A stretch of DNA of 43,688 bases from Phycisphaerae bacterium (GCA_012729395.1 JAAYDF010000153.1:1-43688), one strand, 5' to 3'. Positions 9,512 to 20,531 are shown, counted from the first letter of the stretch. The notes: generated from the sequence alone by a model not told the origin. Numbers and translations are program-made.

Positions 9512-9527
9512 GCTTGCCGCTTCGCGG
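9512..9527. repeat. 16-base dispersed repeat GCTTGCCGCTTCGCGG, copy 1
   Basis: The 16-mer GCTTGCCGCTTCGCGG occurs here, just past priA, and identically at 38307-38322, also in an intergenic gap. A related inverted stretch, CGGCAAGCGAGGAAGC, lies about 80 bases upstream and could pair with it. The surrounding gap between the convergent ends of priA and the small secreted gene contains nothing else recognisable. Confidence 0.5.
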
Positions 9528-9632
9528 GCAACAGACAACGCCCCCCCGCAAACCCAATCGGCCACCGCGCGGGAGGTCAGCGAAACAGCAGATACACAGC
9601 AGAATTGGGTTCCCCGCACAGACCCCAGGCGA

Positions 9633-10004
9633 TCACGTACCGAGAGTCTGCTGCGCGGTGAGCGCGAGCTTCAGCTTGTTGGCCAGATCGTTCAGGAAGT
9701 CGAAGAACGCCTCGACCGCCGCGAGGGCAAACTGCTGCTGGCGGGACGTGGTCTCCTCAGCCGCTTTGTAGGTGGCCCCGCCGTAGCTGTCGAGGGCCTT
9801 GCTGAGCCGTTCGGTATGCGTCGCGTGCGAGCGGGTAATCCACAGGCCGGGCCGATTCCCCGACAGCGAACCGCCGCTCACGCTGTTCCGCGGGTGCCTG
9901 ACCGTCGCGGAGCTGCTGGTCTGGGCCGGGGACGACGCGGGAAGAGCCAACCAGGCCATCGCGACAACGGCCGGAATGATGAGCTTCCTGCTGATCTGAC
10001 GCAT
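9633..10004 (-). CDS. small secreted protein of unknown function
   Basis: A 123-residue protein with a clear Sec signal peptide (RKLIIPAVVAMAWLALPASSPAQ). The mature part is Ser/Thr-rich at first, then a largely helical stretch ending in AVEAFFDFLNDLANKLKLALT. The ATG at 10004 is preferred because GGAG lies nine bases upstream; an ATG at 10010 is only three bases from it. I recognise no family. It is transcribed toward priA and is separated from gyrA by a repeat-rich gap. The C-terminal helix is amphipathic, which could mean membrane or protein association. Confidence 0.65.
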   Translation of the reverse strand: MRQISRKLIIPAVVAMAWLALPASSPAQTSSSATVRHPRNSVSGGSLSGNRPGLWITRSHATHTERLSKALDSYGGATYKAAEETTSRQQQFALAAVEAFFDFLNDLANKLKLALTAQQTLGT

Positions 10005-10149
10005 GTGCATGCTCTCCAACTACGGCGGTCTGCCGAATCGTGCTTTGGTATTATACGCCCTTGGCCCCTGGTGGGTGCACCGGGCAGTGGTCCCACGGCA
10101 CATCTCACGTCCCGAGCGGGCTCGTATGACAGCGGTGCATTCCGGCGGT

Positions 10150-10291
10150 CACCGGTCGCCGGTCGCCGGTCGCCACGGGGGGCGACCGCTACGAGAGGGC
10201 GCCCGCCAACCGGGGCGACCGCTACGGGAGGGCGCCCGCCAACCGGGGCGACCGCTACGGGAGGGTGACCGCCAACCGGGGACGACCGCTA
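10150..10291 (+). repeat. REP-like repeat, copy 2, expanded to a 33-bp tandem array
   Basis: GGTCGCC is repeated three times at a 7-base period, then the hairpin GGTCGCC-ACGGGG-GGCGACC occurs at 10168-10187. Three contiguous 33-base units starting GGCGACCGCTACG follow at 10181-10213, 10214-10246 and 10247-10279, and a partial fourth runs to about 10291. The units differ at only a few bases. The whole 10005-10450 gap has no gene. A 7-bp perfect hairpin built on GCAGAC/GTCTGC lies at 10341-10357, without a T-run. Confidence 0.85.
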
Positions 10292-10450
10292 CAACGCCCC
10301 TACTGGAAGAAGCCATCCAGGTCTGTCATAGCACGCTCTGCGCAGACAGCGTCTGCGGACTGCCCTGTTTATCTGTCGGTCGCCAGGAGGGGTCACCGCG
10401 AGTAAAACCCCGCCAATCAGCCATGGATCCGCGATTACCCGGACACACGG

Positions 10451-13192
<2,742 letters not shown>

Positions 13193-13210
13193 GGGTTTCC
13201 CTTGCTGAGC

Positions 13211-13228
13211 CGCGGGCTTCAGCCCGCG
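13211..13228. repeat. perfect hairpin in the gyrA leader
   Basis: CGCGGGCT-TC-AGCCCGCG is an 8-bp perfect inverted repeat 18-35 bases upstream of the gyrA start codon. A related core in the opposite sense (GGCTGAAGC) lies at 13278-13286. In the gyrA message it would form a strong stem close to the ribosome binding site. Confidence 0.6.
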
Positions 13229-13263
13229 CGGCGCCTGTACGTTGAGCAATCTTCGACCTTGGA

Positions 13264-13295
13264 CAAAAAGCCGCGCAGGCTGAAGCGCACGGCTT
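13264..13295 (-). terminator. probable intrinsic terminator between the zincin gene and gyrA
   Basis: On the minus strand AGCCGTGCGC and GCGCGGCT form a bulged stem around a TTCAGCCT loop, followed by TTTTT (13269-13265). It is placed to end the transcript of the small metallopeptidase gene before gyrA. If gyrA is instead transcribed from further upstream, this would be an attenuator-like leader structure. Confidence 0.5.
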
Positions 13296-13411
13296 ATTAT
13301 CCCGCATCAGTCACGCCGAGTTTATACCGGATTTCGGGTTGAATCGCCACCCGCCGGGACTGGCCGGAATGTCCGCTCGGGGACACTCCGCACGCTCGAC
13401 CAGCGGGCGAC

Positions 13412-13786
13412 TCAGCCATACCCGAGTTGCCGCAGTTGCTCCTCGTCAAGGCCAAAATGATGCCCGATCTCATGCAGGACCGTCTTGCGGATCTGGCGAA
13501 CCATCTGCCCGCGGGTGCGGCACATGCGCTCGATGTTCCGCTTGTAGATGACCACCCGTTCGGGCCACCGGTACGGCTGGTCAACGTGCCGTTCGGTCAA
13601 CGGCGTGCCGCGGTAAAGGCCCAGCAGCGTGTAGGGGCTGTCGAGCTCCAGGTCTTCGCAGACCTCGTCGTCGGGTAGATCCTCGACGTCGATGACGATC
13701 TCCTCCAGATATGGCCCAAAGGCTGCCGGCACGGAAGCAATCGCCTCCTCGACAATGGCCGCGAACTCGTCGTCGTTGACCCGCAT
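13412..13786 (-). CDS. small zincin-type metallopeptidase (DUF1025-like)
   Basis: A 124-residue protein with the zinc-protease signature HEIGHHFGLDEEQL at its C-terminus. An N-terminal part (DDEFAAIVEEAIASVPAAF, then DLPDDE) matches the layout of the short DUF1025/zincin-like family, whose members are usually 110-140 residues. The third zinc ligand is probably the Asp or Glu in the GLDEEQ segment. The start at MRVNDDEF gives the family length and fits a good promoter at 13872-13900; the open frame extends upstream but with arginine-rich, non-coding composition. The biological substrate of this family is not established. It is likely cytoplasmic, as there is no signal peptide. Confidence 0.85.
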   Translation of the reverse strand: MRVNDDEFAAIVEEAIASVPAAFGPYLEEIVIDVEDLPDDEVCEDLELDSPYTLLGLYRGTPLTERHVDQPYRWPERVVIYKRNIERMCRTRGQMVRQIRKTVLHEIGHHFGLDEEQLRQLGYG

Positions 13787-14150
13787 CCCGTGAACAACTC
13801 CCGCAAGGTGCGACCCTGGCGACCCGTCGCGGCCCCCACGGCGCGCCCGGCGCCGGGGTCGCTCGCGAAGCATCATAGCCCGCGTTCCGGGAGGTGTCAC
13901 CGCACCCCCGCGCCCGGCGAAACGGCAGGCGGCGGCACCGCCGGCAACTCGCCCCGCCGAACCGCAAGAAGCCGGACGACCGAAATGGGAGAAGCCGCTC
14001 GCGAATCCTTTCAGCGCGGCCGCACTCGCTGGCCTTGCATCCCGGGCGGCGCGAGGGGATGATACCCTGACACGTTCTGCGGCCGTGCCGACAGGCGGTC
14101 GGCGGCGCGGCCACACTGGGCAGCGATCGACCTGGAGCTGCGAGATTGCG
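13787..14150. other. divergent intergenic region
   Basis: This 364-base region lies between the divergently transcribed zincin gene and the outer-membrane protein gene. It holds the minus-strand promoter at 13872-13900. I could not find a convincing plus-strand promoter for the downstream operon, nor any open frame with coding composition. Confidence 0.5.
13872..13900 (-). promoter_or_regulatory. sigma70-type promoter for the zincin gene
   Basis: On the minus strand GTGACA (13900-13895), a 17-base spacer and TATGAT (13877-13872) each differ from the consensus boxes at one base. The predicted leader to the ATG at 13786 is about 80 bases. Confidence 0.6.
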
Positions 14151-15623
14151 ATGATCCACCATCCATGCCAGCGGCGAGACAGGCGGGAATGGCCCGGGCT
14201 GACCGGGAGAACGGCACGGGAGCGTTGGGCACCGGCGGTCGGGCTTGCCATGGCCCTCCTGGCCTCCGCATCGGTCTACGCGCAACAACCCAGCGATGCG
14301 TTCCTGAACCGGCAGCGGGCCCTGGAAGAGGAAGTTCGCCAGGCCCTGGACAAGGAACTGCCCGCCGACCAGAAGATCGACTACGACTGGGGCGGCTGGT
14401 ATAGCTTCTACCTGCTGCTCTACGACGACGGCGTCGACTCCTCACGGACGTTCCGCCGACACGACCTGCGGCTGTGGAACTCGCTGAGCTTCGACCAGGG
14501 CGCCCACCAGATCTACGCTCGCGGTAAGATGCATTTCGACGACTTCAACACCGGCGACTCCTTCGACGGCAACGATGACGACTGGATCGGGCCGAACCTC
14601 GACCGCGGTTTCTACCAGTTCGACCTCCGCCGGGCGGCCAAAGCCTACGCCAACGAGCGGCTCGACTGGAACTTCAATCTCAAGATCGGTCGCGATCTGG
14701 CCACCTTCGGGACCGGCTACGCCTTCTCGCTGCCGTTGGACCACCTGCTACTGACCGCGGAGTTCGGTGATCTGGAGATTGCCGGGCTCATGGGCACCAG
14801 CATCCGCAGCACCGACAACATCGACCTCAGCCGCCCCAACGCCGGCCGATCCAAACGCAATTTCTGGGGCACGCAGATCAAGTACAAGGGGCTCCAGCGA
14901 CACGAGCCGTTCATCTACGCGGTCTGGAACGAGGACCAGCAACGCGAGGATGTACCGCAGTTCATACGCGACTTCGACTACGACTCCTACTACCTCGGTC
15001 TTGGCTCGACTGGCGAACTGGCGACTAACCTGCGTTACGGCACCGAGTTCGTGTTCCAGGGCGGACACAGCTACACCGACCGCATCTTCCCCCAGCGGCG
15101 TGACATCCACGCATGGGGAGCGGACTTCTCCCTCGAATACACGCCCCGTTGGGCCATGCAACCGCGGTTCGTGGGCGAGTACATGTTCGCCAGCGGCGAC
15201 CCCCACCGCACCGACAGTCCGACCAACACGCTGAGCGGCAGCACCAGTGGCCGGGATACAGGTTTCGTGGGCTTCGGCTACCGCGATACCGGCCTGTCGC
15301 TGGCCCCGCGGCTAAGCAACGTGCACATCTGGCGGGCCGGGGCGTCCTTCAAGCCGTTTGAAGACTGCGAACCGCTGCGGAACTTGGAACTCGGCACGGA
15401 CTGGTTCCTCTACGCCAAGAATCGGGCGGAGGGAGCAATCTCCGACTCCACCGCGGATCGGCAATCGGGCTACGTCGGATGGGAGATGGACTACTTCATC
15501 AACTGGCGGATTACCTCGGACCTCTCCTGGACGACGCGATTCGGAACGTTTTTCCCGGGGAAATCGTTCAGCGATCAGACCACGCGGACGTTTCTCCTGA
15601 CAGGAGTGACATACAGCTTCTGA
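14151..15623 (+). CDS. outer-membrane beta-barrel protein (alginate-export-like)
   Basis: A 490-residue exported protein. After an extended basic N-region, a signal peptide (VGLAMALLASASVYAQ) leads to a short helical segment and then alternating aromatic/polar strands typical of a large barrel (DLRLWNSLSFDQ, YARGKMHFDDF, ATNLRYGTEFVFQGGH). It ends in an aromatic residue (GVTYSF), as outer-membrane barrels do. The order resembles the AlgE/alginate-export family, but the ligand cannot be told. The ATG at 14151 is chosen because upstream codons lack coding character. It is the first gene of a plus-strand series leading to the FecR and cyclase genes; the 129-base gap to the next gene makes co-transcription likely but not certain. 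Confidence 0.75.
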   Translation: MIHHPCQRRDRREWPGLTGRTARERWAPAVGLAMALLASASVYAQQPSDAFLNRQRALEEEVRQALDKELPADQKIDYDWGGWYSFYLLLYDDGVDSSRTFRRHDLRLWNSLSFDQGAHQIYARGKMHFDDFNTGDSFDGNDDDWIGPNLDRGFYQFDLRRAAKAYANERLDWNFNLKIGRDLATFGTGYAFSLPLDHLLLTAEFGDLEIAGLMGTSIRSTDNIDLSRPNAGRSKRNFWGTQIKYKGLQRHEPFIYAVWNEDQQREDVPQFIRDFDYDSYYLGLGSTGELATNLRYGTEFVFQGGHSYTDRIFPQRRDIHAWGADFSLEYTPRWAMQPRFVGEYMFASGDPHRTDSPTNTLSGSTSGRDTGFVGFGYRDTGLSLAPRLSNVHIWRAGASFKPFEDCEPLRNLELGTDWFLYAKNRAEGAISDSTADRQSGYVGWEMDYFINWRITSDLSWTTRFGTFFPGKSFSDQTTRTFLLTGVTYSF

Positions 15624-15752
15624 CGGCGCGTAGCGGACCGCATTGTTTAGCGGGGCCACTTGCGGCCCCGAACACGAAACCGAGATGGCATGACCCACTA
15701 CGGAGTCGTGGGCCCAAAACGAACGGCCCACCCTGGACAGGACATCATCGCG

Positions 15753-16340
15753 ATGAGATACGCTTGGAGTAGAATGCTGCTGGCGTCCCTGGCTCTCCTC
15801 GCGGGAGCGGGGCTCGGGTGCGGCAAAAACCTGCGGGTCGAGCAGGCCGATCAGGGCGAGCAGGTCGACGTGGACACTCTCCTCAACGAGCACCTGCAAC
15901 GTCAGCCGATGGTCACTGTGGGCGAAGCCTACCGGGTCATGCTGATCCTGGCGGACGGCGATGACCAGTACACCAGCTTCGACCAACGGAGGACGGCGCT
16001 GGAGGAGCGTGGCGCGATACGGGCGGAATGGGGCCTGGAACGCGAGGAGCCCATCGACAAGGGCAGCGTGGCCTACATGGTCTGCCGCATCATCAAGGCC
16101 CCCGGCGGGATCAACTACAACCTGTTCGGCCGGCTGGGCGTCGGGGACCGGCGGTATGCGTTGCGCGAGCTGGAATTCCTCGGTCTGATGCCCTCGGCCG
16201 TGCCCTACCGCTACATCACCGGCGGCGAGTTGGTCGACTTGGTCGCCAAGGCCGACCGTTATATGGCCGACAAGGGGCACTATACGCATGAAGCCGTCGA
16301 CCTCAGCCAAACGCTGCAGGAAAACACCGACACGCCCTGA
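15753..16340 (+). CDS. lipoprotein of unknown function
   Basis: A 195-residue lipoprotein precursor. The signal ends in the lipobox LGC with the acylated Cys at C23, and position +2 is Gly, compatible with outer-membrane sorting. The mature part is charged and mixed helical (VDVDTLLNEHLQ, VTVGEAYRVMLILADG, GSVAYMVCRIIKAPGG) with no family I recognise. It lies between the barrel gene and the FecR-domain gene, 106 bases before the latter. This suggests an accessory role in the same envelope unit; that is inference from position only. Confidence 0.8.
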   Translation: MRYAWSRMLLASLALLAGAGLGCGKNLRVEQADQGEQVDVDTLLNEHLQRQPMVTVGEAYRVMLILADGDDQYTSFDQRRTALEERGAIRAEWGLEREEPIDKGSVAYMVCRIIKAPGGINYNLFGRLGVGDRRYALRELEFLGLMPSAVPYRYITGGELVDLVAKADRYMADKGHYTHEAVDLSQTLQENTDTP

Positions 16341-16446
16341 GTGTGCGTATAATAGGTCGGCCTCATCGCTTCGGCGGCAAAGGGCCGCGGTTCGTTCGCT
16401 CTGTGGTGGGCATGGTGGCCACTATGCCGAAGGCTGGAGACTTAGC

Positions 16447-17397
16447 ATGCCAAACAAGCTCATGGGAACATTCGCGGCAGTGATCGGCCTGATCGCGGCC
16501 TCGGCGGTTCTGGCCGCGGACACGCAGCCGGCCGGCTCAGCCACGCAGCCCGTATCCGTCGATGAGGCCTATCAGGCCCGCATCGTCAAGCTCGCCGGGC
16601 ATGTCCAATACGCGCTGCCCGGAGCCAACGGCGAACCCGGCGAATGGCAGGAGGCCAAGGTCGGCGATCAACTGCCGGCCGGCACACGCATCCGCACCCG
16701 CCTCCGCTCGCACGTTGTACTCACCTTCGGCGACGACACCGTGGTCATGATCGACCGGGCCACCTTGGCCAGCATCGACCAGTTCCACCGCAGTGCCGAT
16801 ACCAAGCACATCAGGCTCGGCCTGGGCCATGGGGCCGTTCGGGCCGGCGTCGCCGAGACCACCCTGCGCAGCGACATGACCATTGAGACGCCCACCGCCA
16901 CCCTGAGCAAGAAGGGCACGATGGACTTCGGCATTGAATACGAACCCAGTACGGGACGCTACCGGGTCTACTTGGCCCGGCAAGGCCTCGTCGAGGCGTT
17001 GGACCACGTCAGCGGGCGGTCACGTACGCTCATGCCCGGCCAGTACGTGACCGAGGCCATGGTCCGCTGGATCGAGACCGCCTTGTTCGACCGCACGGTC
17101 GCGTTGGCGGACGTATTCGGCATGACTGGAGCGGAGCGGCTGTTCAACGCGTTGTCCGGCTCGGGACTCGGAGTCCTGGAGCCTGGCGGCGGCCAAGCGG
17201 CCGGCCAGTGTGCCGGTTCCGGAGGCGGCTCGTCCTCCTCGACAGGCTCAGGCGGCGGGCTCGGAACGCAACCCGGAGCCGGGTTGGCCGCCGGGGCGAT
17301 CATCTCGCAACTGACCGGGCAGCGAGTCATCACTCGGCCCGAGGGTAATTTCGGCACAGGGAACGGGCGGTTGCCCAGACTTCCAGGCAACCGGTAG
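16447..17397 (+). CDS. periplasmic FecR-domain protein
   Basis: A 316-residue exported protein. The start ATG has GGAG seven bases upstream. A cleavable signal peptide (FAAVIGLIAASAVLAAD) is followed by a FecR-type beta domain at residues about 40-210. Recognisable segments include AGTRIRTRLRSHVVLTFGDD, RLGLGHGAVRAGV and METPTATL-like IETPTATLSKKG. A Gly/Ser-rich linker (GSGGGSSSSTGSGGG) and a short tail end the protein. Unlike classical FecR it has no N-terminal sigma-factor-binding segment and is fully exported. Only 12 bases separate it from the CHASE2-cyclase gene, so the two are surely co-transcribed. FecR-domain proteins next to CHASE2 cyclases are a recurring arrangement, so it is likely the extracytoplasmic partner of that sensor. 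Confidence 0.85.
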   Translation: MPNKLMGTFAAVIGLIAASAVLAADTQPAGSATQPVSVDEAYQARIVKLAGHVQYALPGANGEPGEWQEAKVGDQLPAGTRIRTRLRSHVVLTFGDDTVVMIDRATLASIDQFHRSADTKHIRLGLGHGAVRAGVAETTLRSDMTIETPTATLSKKGTMDFGIEYEPSTGRYRVYLARQGLVEALDHVSGRSRTLMPGQYVTEAMVRWIETALFDRTVALADVFGMTGAERLFNALSGSGLGVLEPGGGQAAGQCAGSGGGSSSSTGSGGGLGTQPGAGLAAGAIISQLTGQRVITRPEGNFGTGNGRLPRLPGNR

Positions 17398-17409
17398 TCG
17401 CACAGCAAC

Positions 17410-20331
17410 ATGCACCAATGGCTGGTTCGGCAAGGGCGGGCGCTGGCGGTCGGACTGGGGCTGACAGCTCTGGCCTTGATCGTGCACCGGTCCGGTCTGG
17501 CCGATCGCCGCGAGTGGGAAGCGTTCGACTTCCACGTCCGCCACTTCAGCCGCATCGCCGCCTCAGACCGGATCGTGCACATCGACGTCGACGACGCGGC
17601 CCTTGACCGCATCGGGAGTTGGCCCTGGCCGCGCGACGTGCAGGCCGACCTGGTACGCATCCTCGGAGAACTCGGGGCCCGGCAGGTGGTCATGGACATC
17701 GTGTGGAGCGAGCCCCGGCCCGCGGAAATACGCGATCCCAACCTGGACCGCTTCACCGACATTGAAGGTGAAACCGAGCAGCTCGGGCACGTCTCCGAGG
17801 CCAACCGCGTCTACCCCGACGACGAACTCGAAGGCGCCATCCGGGCGGCAGGCAACGTCTATCTGGCGATGTACTGCGAGTTGGAGTCGCAGGCGTCCGC
17901 GACCGACGAACTGGGCGAACGCATCTCGGCACTCCTGCTCGAACAATTCGATCTCGACGCTGCCGCCTTGGCTGAGCGTCTCGACAGCGATGCCGAGACC
18001 ATTGAGCCACGACTGGCCAAGCTCAAACGTCGAGCCGCCGAGACGCTGGTGACCGACTTCCTCGCCACCCATCCCGAAGCCTCGTTCCGCGAAGTGCACG
18101 ACGCCCTGCTCGACACCCCCTTCGAGCGACTGACGGCGGATCGCGAGGACCTCAAGGCCGCCTATCACCGCGCGCTGGGCTTGCGCGCCCTCCGGGATCG
18201 CTGCCCCCCTGTGCCGGAGAATCTTCGCGGACGACTGCCGCGCGTCGACCGCGTCGTGCCGCCGGTCTACAAGTTCACCAGTGCCGCTCACCGCGTAGGC
18301 TTCGTCACCTTCAGCCCGGACCGCGACGGGCGCACACGTCGCGTGCCGCTCCTGCTCGAATGGGACGGCCGCCTGTTGGAGCAACTGGGTTTCGCCGCCG
18401 CCCGGGACGTCCTGGGGATCGCCGTGGAGGATCTCTCGCTTGATGCGATGGGCGATCTGCACCTCGCCGCCCGGGGTGATCGGCCGGCCGCCCGCATCCA
18501 ACTCGACGAGCGAGGGCAGATCCTCATCAACTGGCATGTGCGCAAAACCGGCTGGCAGGACTGCTTCACGCACTACCCCGCCGCCCTGCTACTGCGAATC
18601 TGCGACGGCCGGCGAAACATGCGCGACAATCGCACCCGCATGCTCTGGACGATCGCCGAGGCCCTGCGGCTGGTGAAGGGTGAGCAGGGATTCGAGCTCT
18701 ACCGCCAGCAGATCAACCGCCTTCTGGAGAGTGAGCGCCGACTGCACTGGGCAACCTTGCAGGGGCGCGGCGAAGCCCCCGACGTCGTGAAGCAACGCGA
18801 GGAAACCGCTCGCCTGCGCCGCGAGATCGAACGCGACCATGCCGACACCATGGAGCTGGTCCGAGAGGAATGGCGGGCACTGCAACAGGAGCCGGACCCC
18901 AACGACCCGGCCATCGCCGACGACTATCGCACCTTCAGCAGAGCACACGACCTCATCAGCCGCGACCTCGCTGAACTCAAGGCCGCCAACGAGCGACTCG
19001 CCGATGAAGACCGCCGGTTGCTTGAGCAACTGCGCCCGCTCGTCGAAGGACGCATCTGCATGGTGGGCTACACCGCGACGGCCCTGGCCGACATGGTCAG
19101 CACGCCCCCCTACGGACGCGTGCCCGGCGTGCTCGTCCACACCAACCTGCTCAACAGCCTGCTGCAAAGCTCCTTTCGCCGCTGGGCTCTGCCCACCACG
19201 CAACTAGCCATAATCGCTTTGATCGGCGTGGGCATCACCCTGCTGACCACCACCGCCGGGCCGAAAGTCTCCTTCTCCATCGTCTTGGTGGGCAGCGTGG
19301 GCGGACTTGCCCTGAACGGGTACCTCCTCTTCGCTCGCCTGAGCTACTGGGGCGGGTTCGTGACCGCTCTCAGCCTGGCATTCACCATCTGGGCATTGAT
19401 CGTGCTGTTGCGTTACCTGACCGAAGAACGCGAAAAGCGGCGGTTCAGCCGGGCCGTTGCTCAGTACGTCTCGCCGGCCATGGCCCGACAGATCGCTGAG
19501 AGCTCCGTCCGCCTGGACCTCTCCCCGGTCGCCACCCGTGTCACCTGCTTCTTCAGCGACATCGTCCAGTTCACCCCCATGAGTGAACGGCTCGGCCCCG
19601 AGGGCACCAAGACGGTGCTTAACCCCTACCTCGAGGCCATGTCCACCGTCCTGCATCACCGCCAAGCCATGATCAACAAGTTCATGGGCGACGGCATCTT
19701 CGCCTTCTTCAATCCGCCCATCCTGCCCTGCCCGGAGCATGAGGTGGCGGCATGCGAGGCGGCTCTCGACAGCTTCGCCGCCCTCGATGAGCTCAAGGCC
19801 CGCATGGCCGGCCACCCGCTCGCCGCCGAGTTTGGCCGCCTGAACATGCGCATCGGCATGGCCTCGGGCACCGTCTTCGTCGGCGACTACGGCAGCGAGA
19901 ACAAGCTCGACTACACCTGCGTCGGCGATACCGTCAATCTCGCCGCCCGGCTCGAATCCGCCAACAAGGTGTTCGGCACCGCCATCATGCTCACCGGCCC
20001 GACGCAGGAAGTCGTCGGCGAGCGCTTCCTCTACCGCCCGCTCGGGGCCCTCCAGGTCCGCGGCCAGAGCATGGCTTTGCCGGTCTACGAACTGCTCGGC
20101 CGGCCCGGCGAGGTCTCCGACGAACGACTCCGATACAGCGACACCTTCGGTGAAGCCGTCGCCGCTTTCGTGCTCCGCGACTGGCAACACGCCACCGCCG
20201 CCTTCCAGCGTTGCCTGGCCGCCCATCCCGCCGACCCGGGCGCCCACCTGTATCTCAGAACCATCGAGCACTATCAGCTACAACCGCCGCCCGAAGACTG
20301 GAGCGGCAACCTGGAACTCACCGAAAAGTGA
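17410..20331 (+). CDS. CHASE2-sensor class III adenylate/guanylate cyclase
   Basis: A 973-residue transmembrane cyclase. One N-terminal membrane helix (about residues 11-28) is followed by a periplasmic CHASE2 domain to about residue 585, ending in the typical PGVLVHTNLLNSLLQSSF. Three closely spaced helices follow (about 592-680), then a cytoplasmic class III catalytic domain. Metal ligands are D717 (FFSDIVQFT) and D761 (MGDG); K757 and D834 (LDYTCVGD) are the adenine-selecting pair, and N843 and R847 the transition-state pair. All are present, so adenylate cyclase activity is predicted. A short TPR-like tail follows residue 900. CHASE2 is unusually long: two helical insertions (about 95-275 and 400-545) interrupt it. 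Confidence 0.93.
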   Translation: MHQWLVRQGRALAVGLGLTALALIVHRSGLADRREWEAFDFHVRHFSRIAASDRIVHIDVDDAALDRIGSWPWPRDVQADLVRILGELGARQVVMDIVWSEPRPAEIRDPNLDRFTDIEGETEQLGHVSEANRVYPDDELEGAIRAAGNVYLAMYCELESQASATDELGERISALLLEQFDLDAAALAERLDSDAETIEPRLAKLKRRAAETLVTDFLATHPEASFREVHDALLDTPFERLTADREDLKAAYHRALGLRALRDRCPPVPENLRGRLPRVDRVVPPVYKFTSAAHRVGFVTFSPDRDGRTRRVPLLLEWDGRLLEQLGFAAARDVLGIAVEDLSLDAMGDLHLAARGDRPAARIQLDERGQILINWHVRKTGWQDCFTHYPAALLLRICDGRRNMRDNRTRMLWTIAEALRLVKGEQGFELYRQQINRLLESERRLHWATLQGRGEAPDVVKQREETARLRREIERDHADTMELVREEWRALQQEPDPNDPAIADDYRTFSRAHDLISRDLAELKAANERLADEDRRLLEQLRPLVEGRICMVGYTATALADMVSTPPYGRVPGVLVHTNLLNSLLQSSFRRWALPTTQLAIIALIGVGITLLTTTAGPKVSFSIVLVGSVGGLALNGYLLFARLSYWGGFVTALSLAFTIWALIVLLRYLTEEREKRRFSRAVAQYVSPAMARQIAESSVRLDLSPVATRVTCFFSDIVQFTPMSERLGPEGTKTVLNPYLEAMSTVLHHRQAMINKFMGDGIFAFFNPPILPCPEHEVAACEAALDSFAALDELKARMAGHPLAAEFGRLNMRIGMASGTVFVGDYGSENKLDYTCVGDTVNLAARLESANKVFGTAIMLTGPTQEVVGERFLYRPLGALQVRGQSMALPVYELLGRPGEVSDERLRYSDTFGEAVAAFVLRDWQHATAAFQRCLAAHPADPGAHLYLRTIEHYQLQPPPEDWSGNLELTEK

Positions 20332-20336
20332 TAAGC

Positions 20337-20531
20337 AGGGCGTAACTCGCCATCCGCGAGCGGAATGCCCCATCGCCAAGCCCCAATGACCCATGAAGTC
20401 CGAATGACCCATGACCAACGTCCCCGCTCGGGCTTGGCCTTCTGGCTTCGGGCTTGGTCATTGATTGGTCATTGGGCCTTGGGCATTCGCCATTCTGCCA
20501 CGGGAGCCACGCGGCCAGCGAGTTGCGCCCT
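20337..20531. repeat. approximately 195-bp palindromic element, copy A
   Basis: Terminal inverted repeats AGGGCGTAACTCGC (20337-20350) and GCGAGTTGCGCCCT (20518-20531) match at 13 of 14 positions. The two halves carry related inner motifs (CCCAATGACCCATGA and CTTGGTCATTGATTGGTCATTGGG), so the whole could fold into one long imperfect hairpin. It begins six bases past the cyclase stop, between convergent genes, and may double as a bidirectional terminator. No protein is encoded. A second copy is at 32202-32402. The rest of the gap, to 20662, holds nothing recognisable. Confidence 0.8.

Noticed and set aside
9423-10268. Plus-strand frame of 281 codons past priA
   Set aside because: Its end is the 33-bp tandem repeat, giving a GATATGGRPPT-type repeat peptide, and it runs antisense to a gene with a clear signal peptide.
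10181-10291. CRISPR array
   Set aside because: The 33-base units are directly joined without spacers and no cas gene is nearby; it is a simple tandem repeat.
16447-17397. Classical FecR anti-sigma factor
   Set aside because: The protein has a cleavable signal peptide, no cytoplasmic sigma-binding segment and no ECF sigma gene beside it; its partner is the CHASE2 cyclase.
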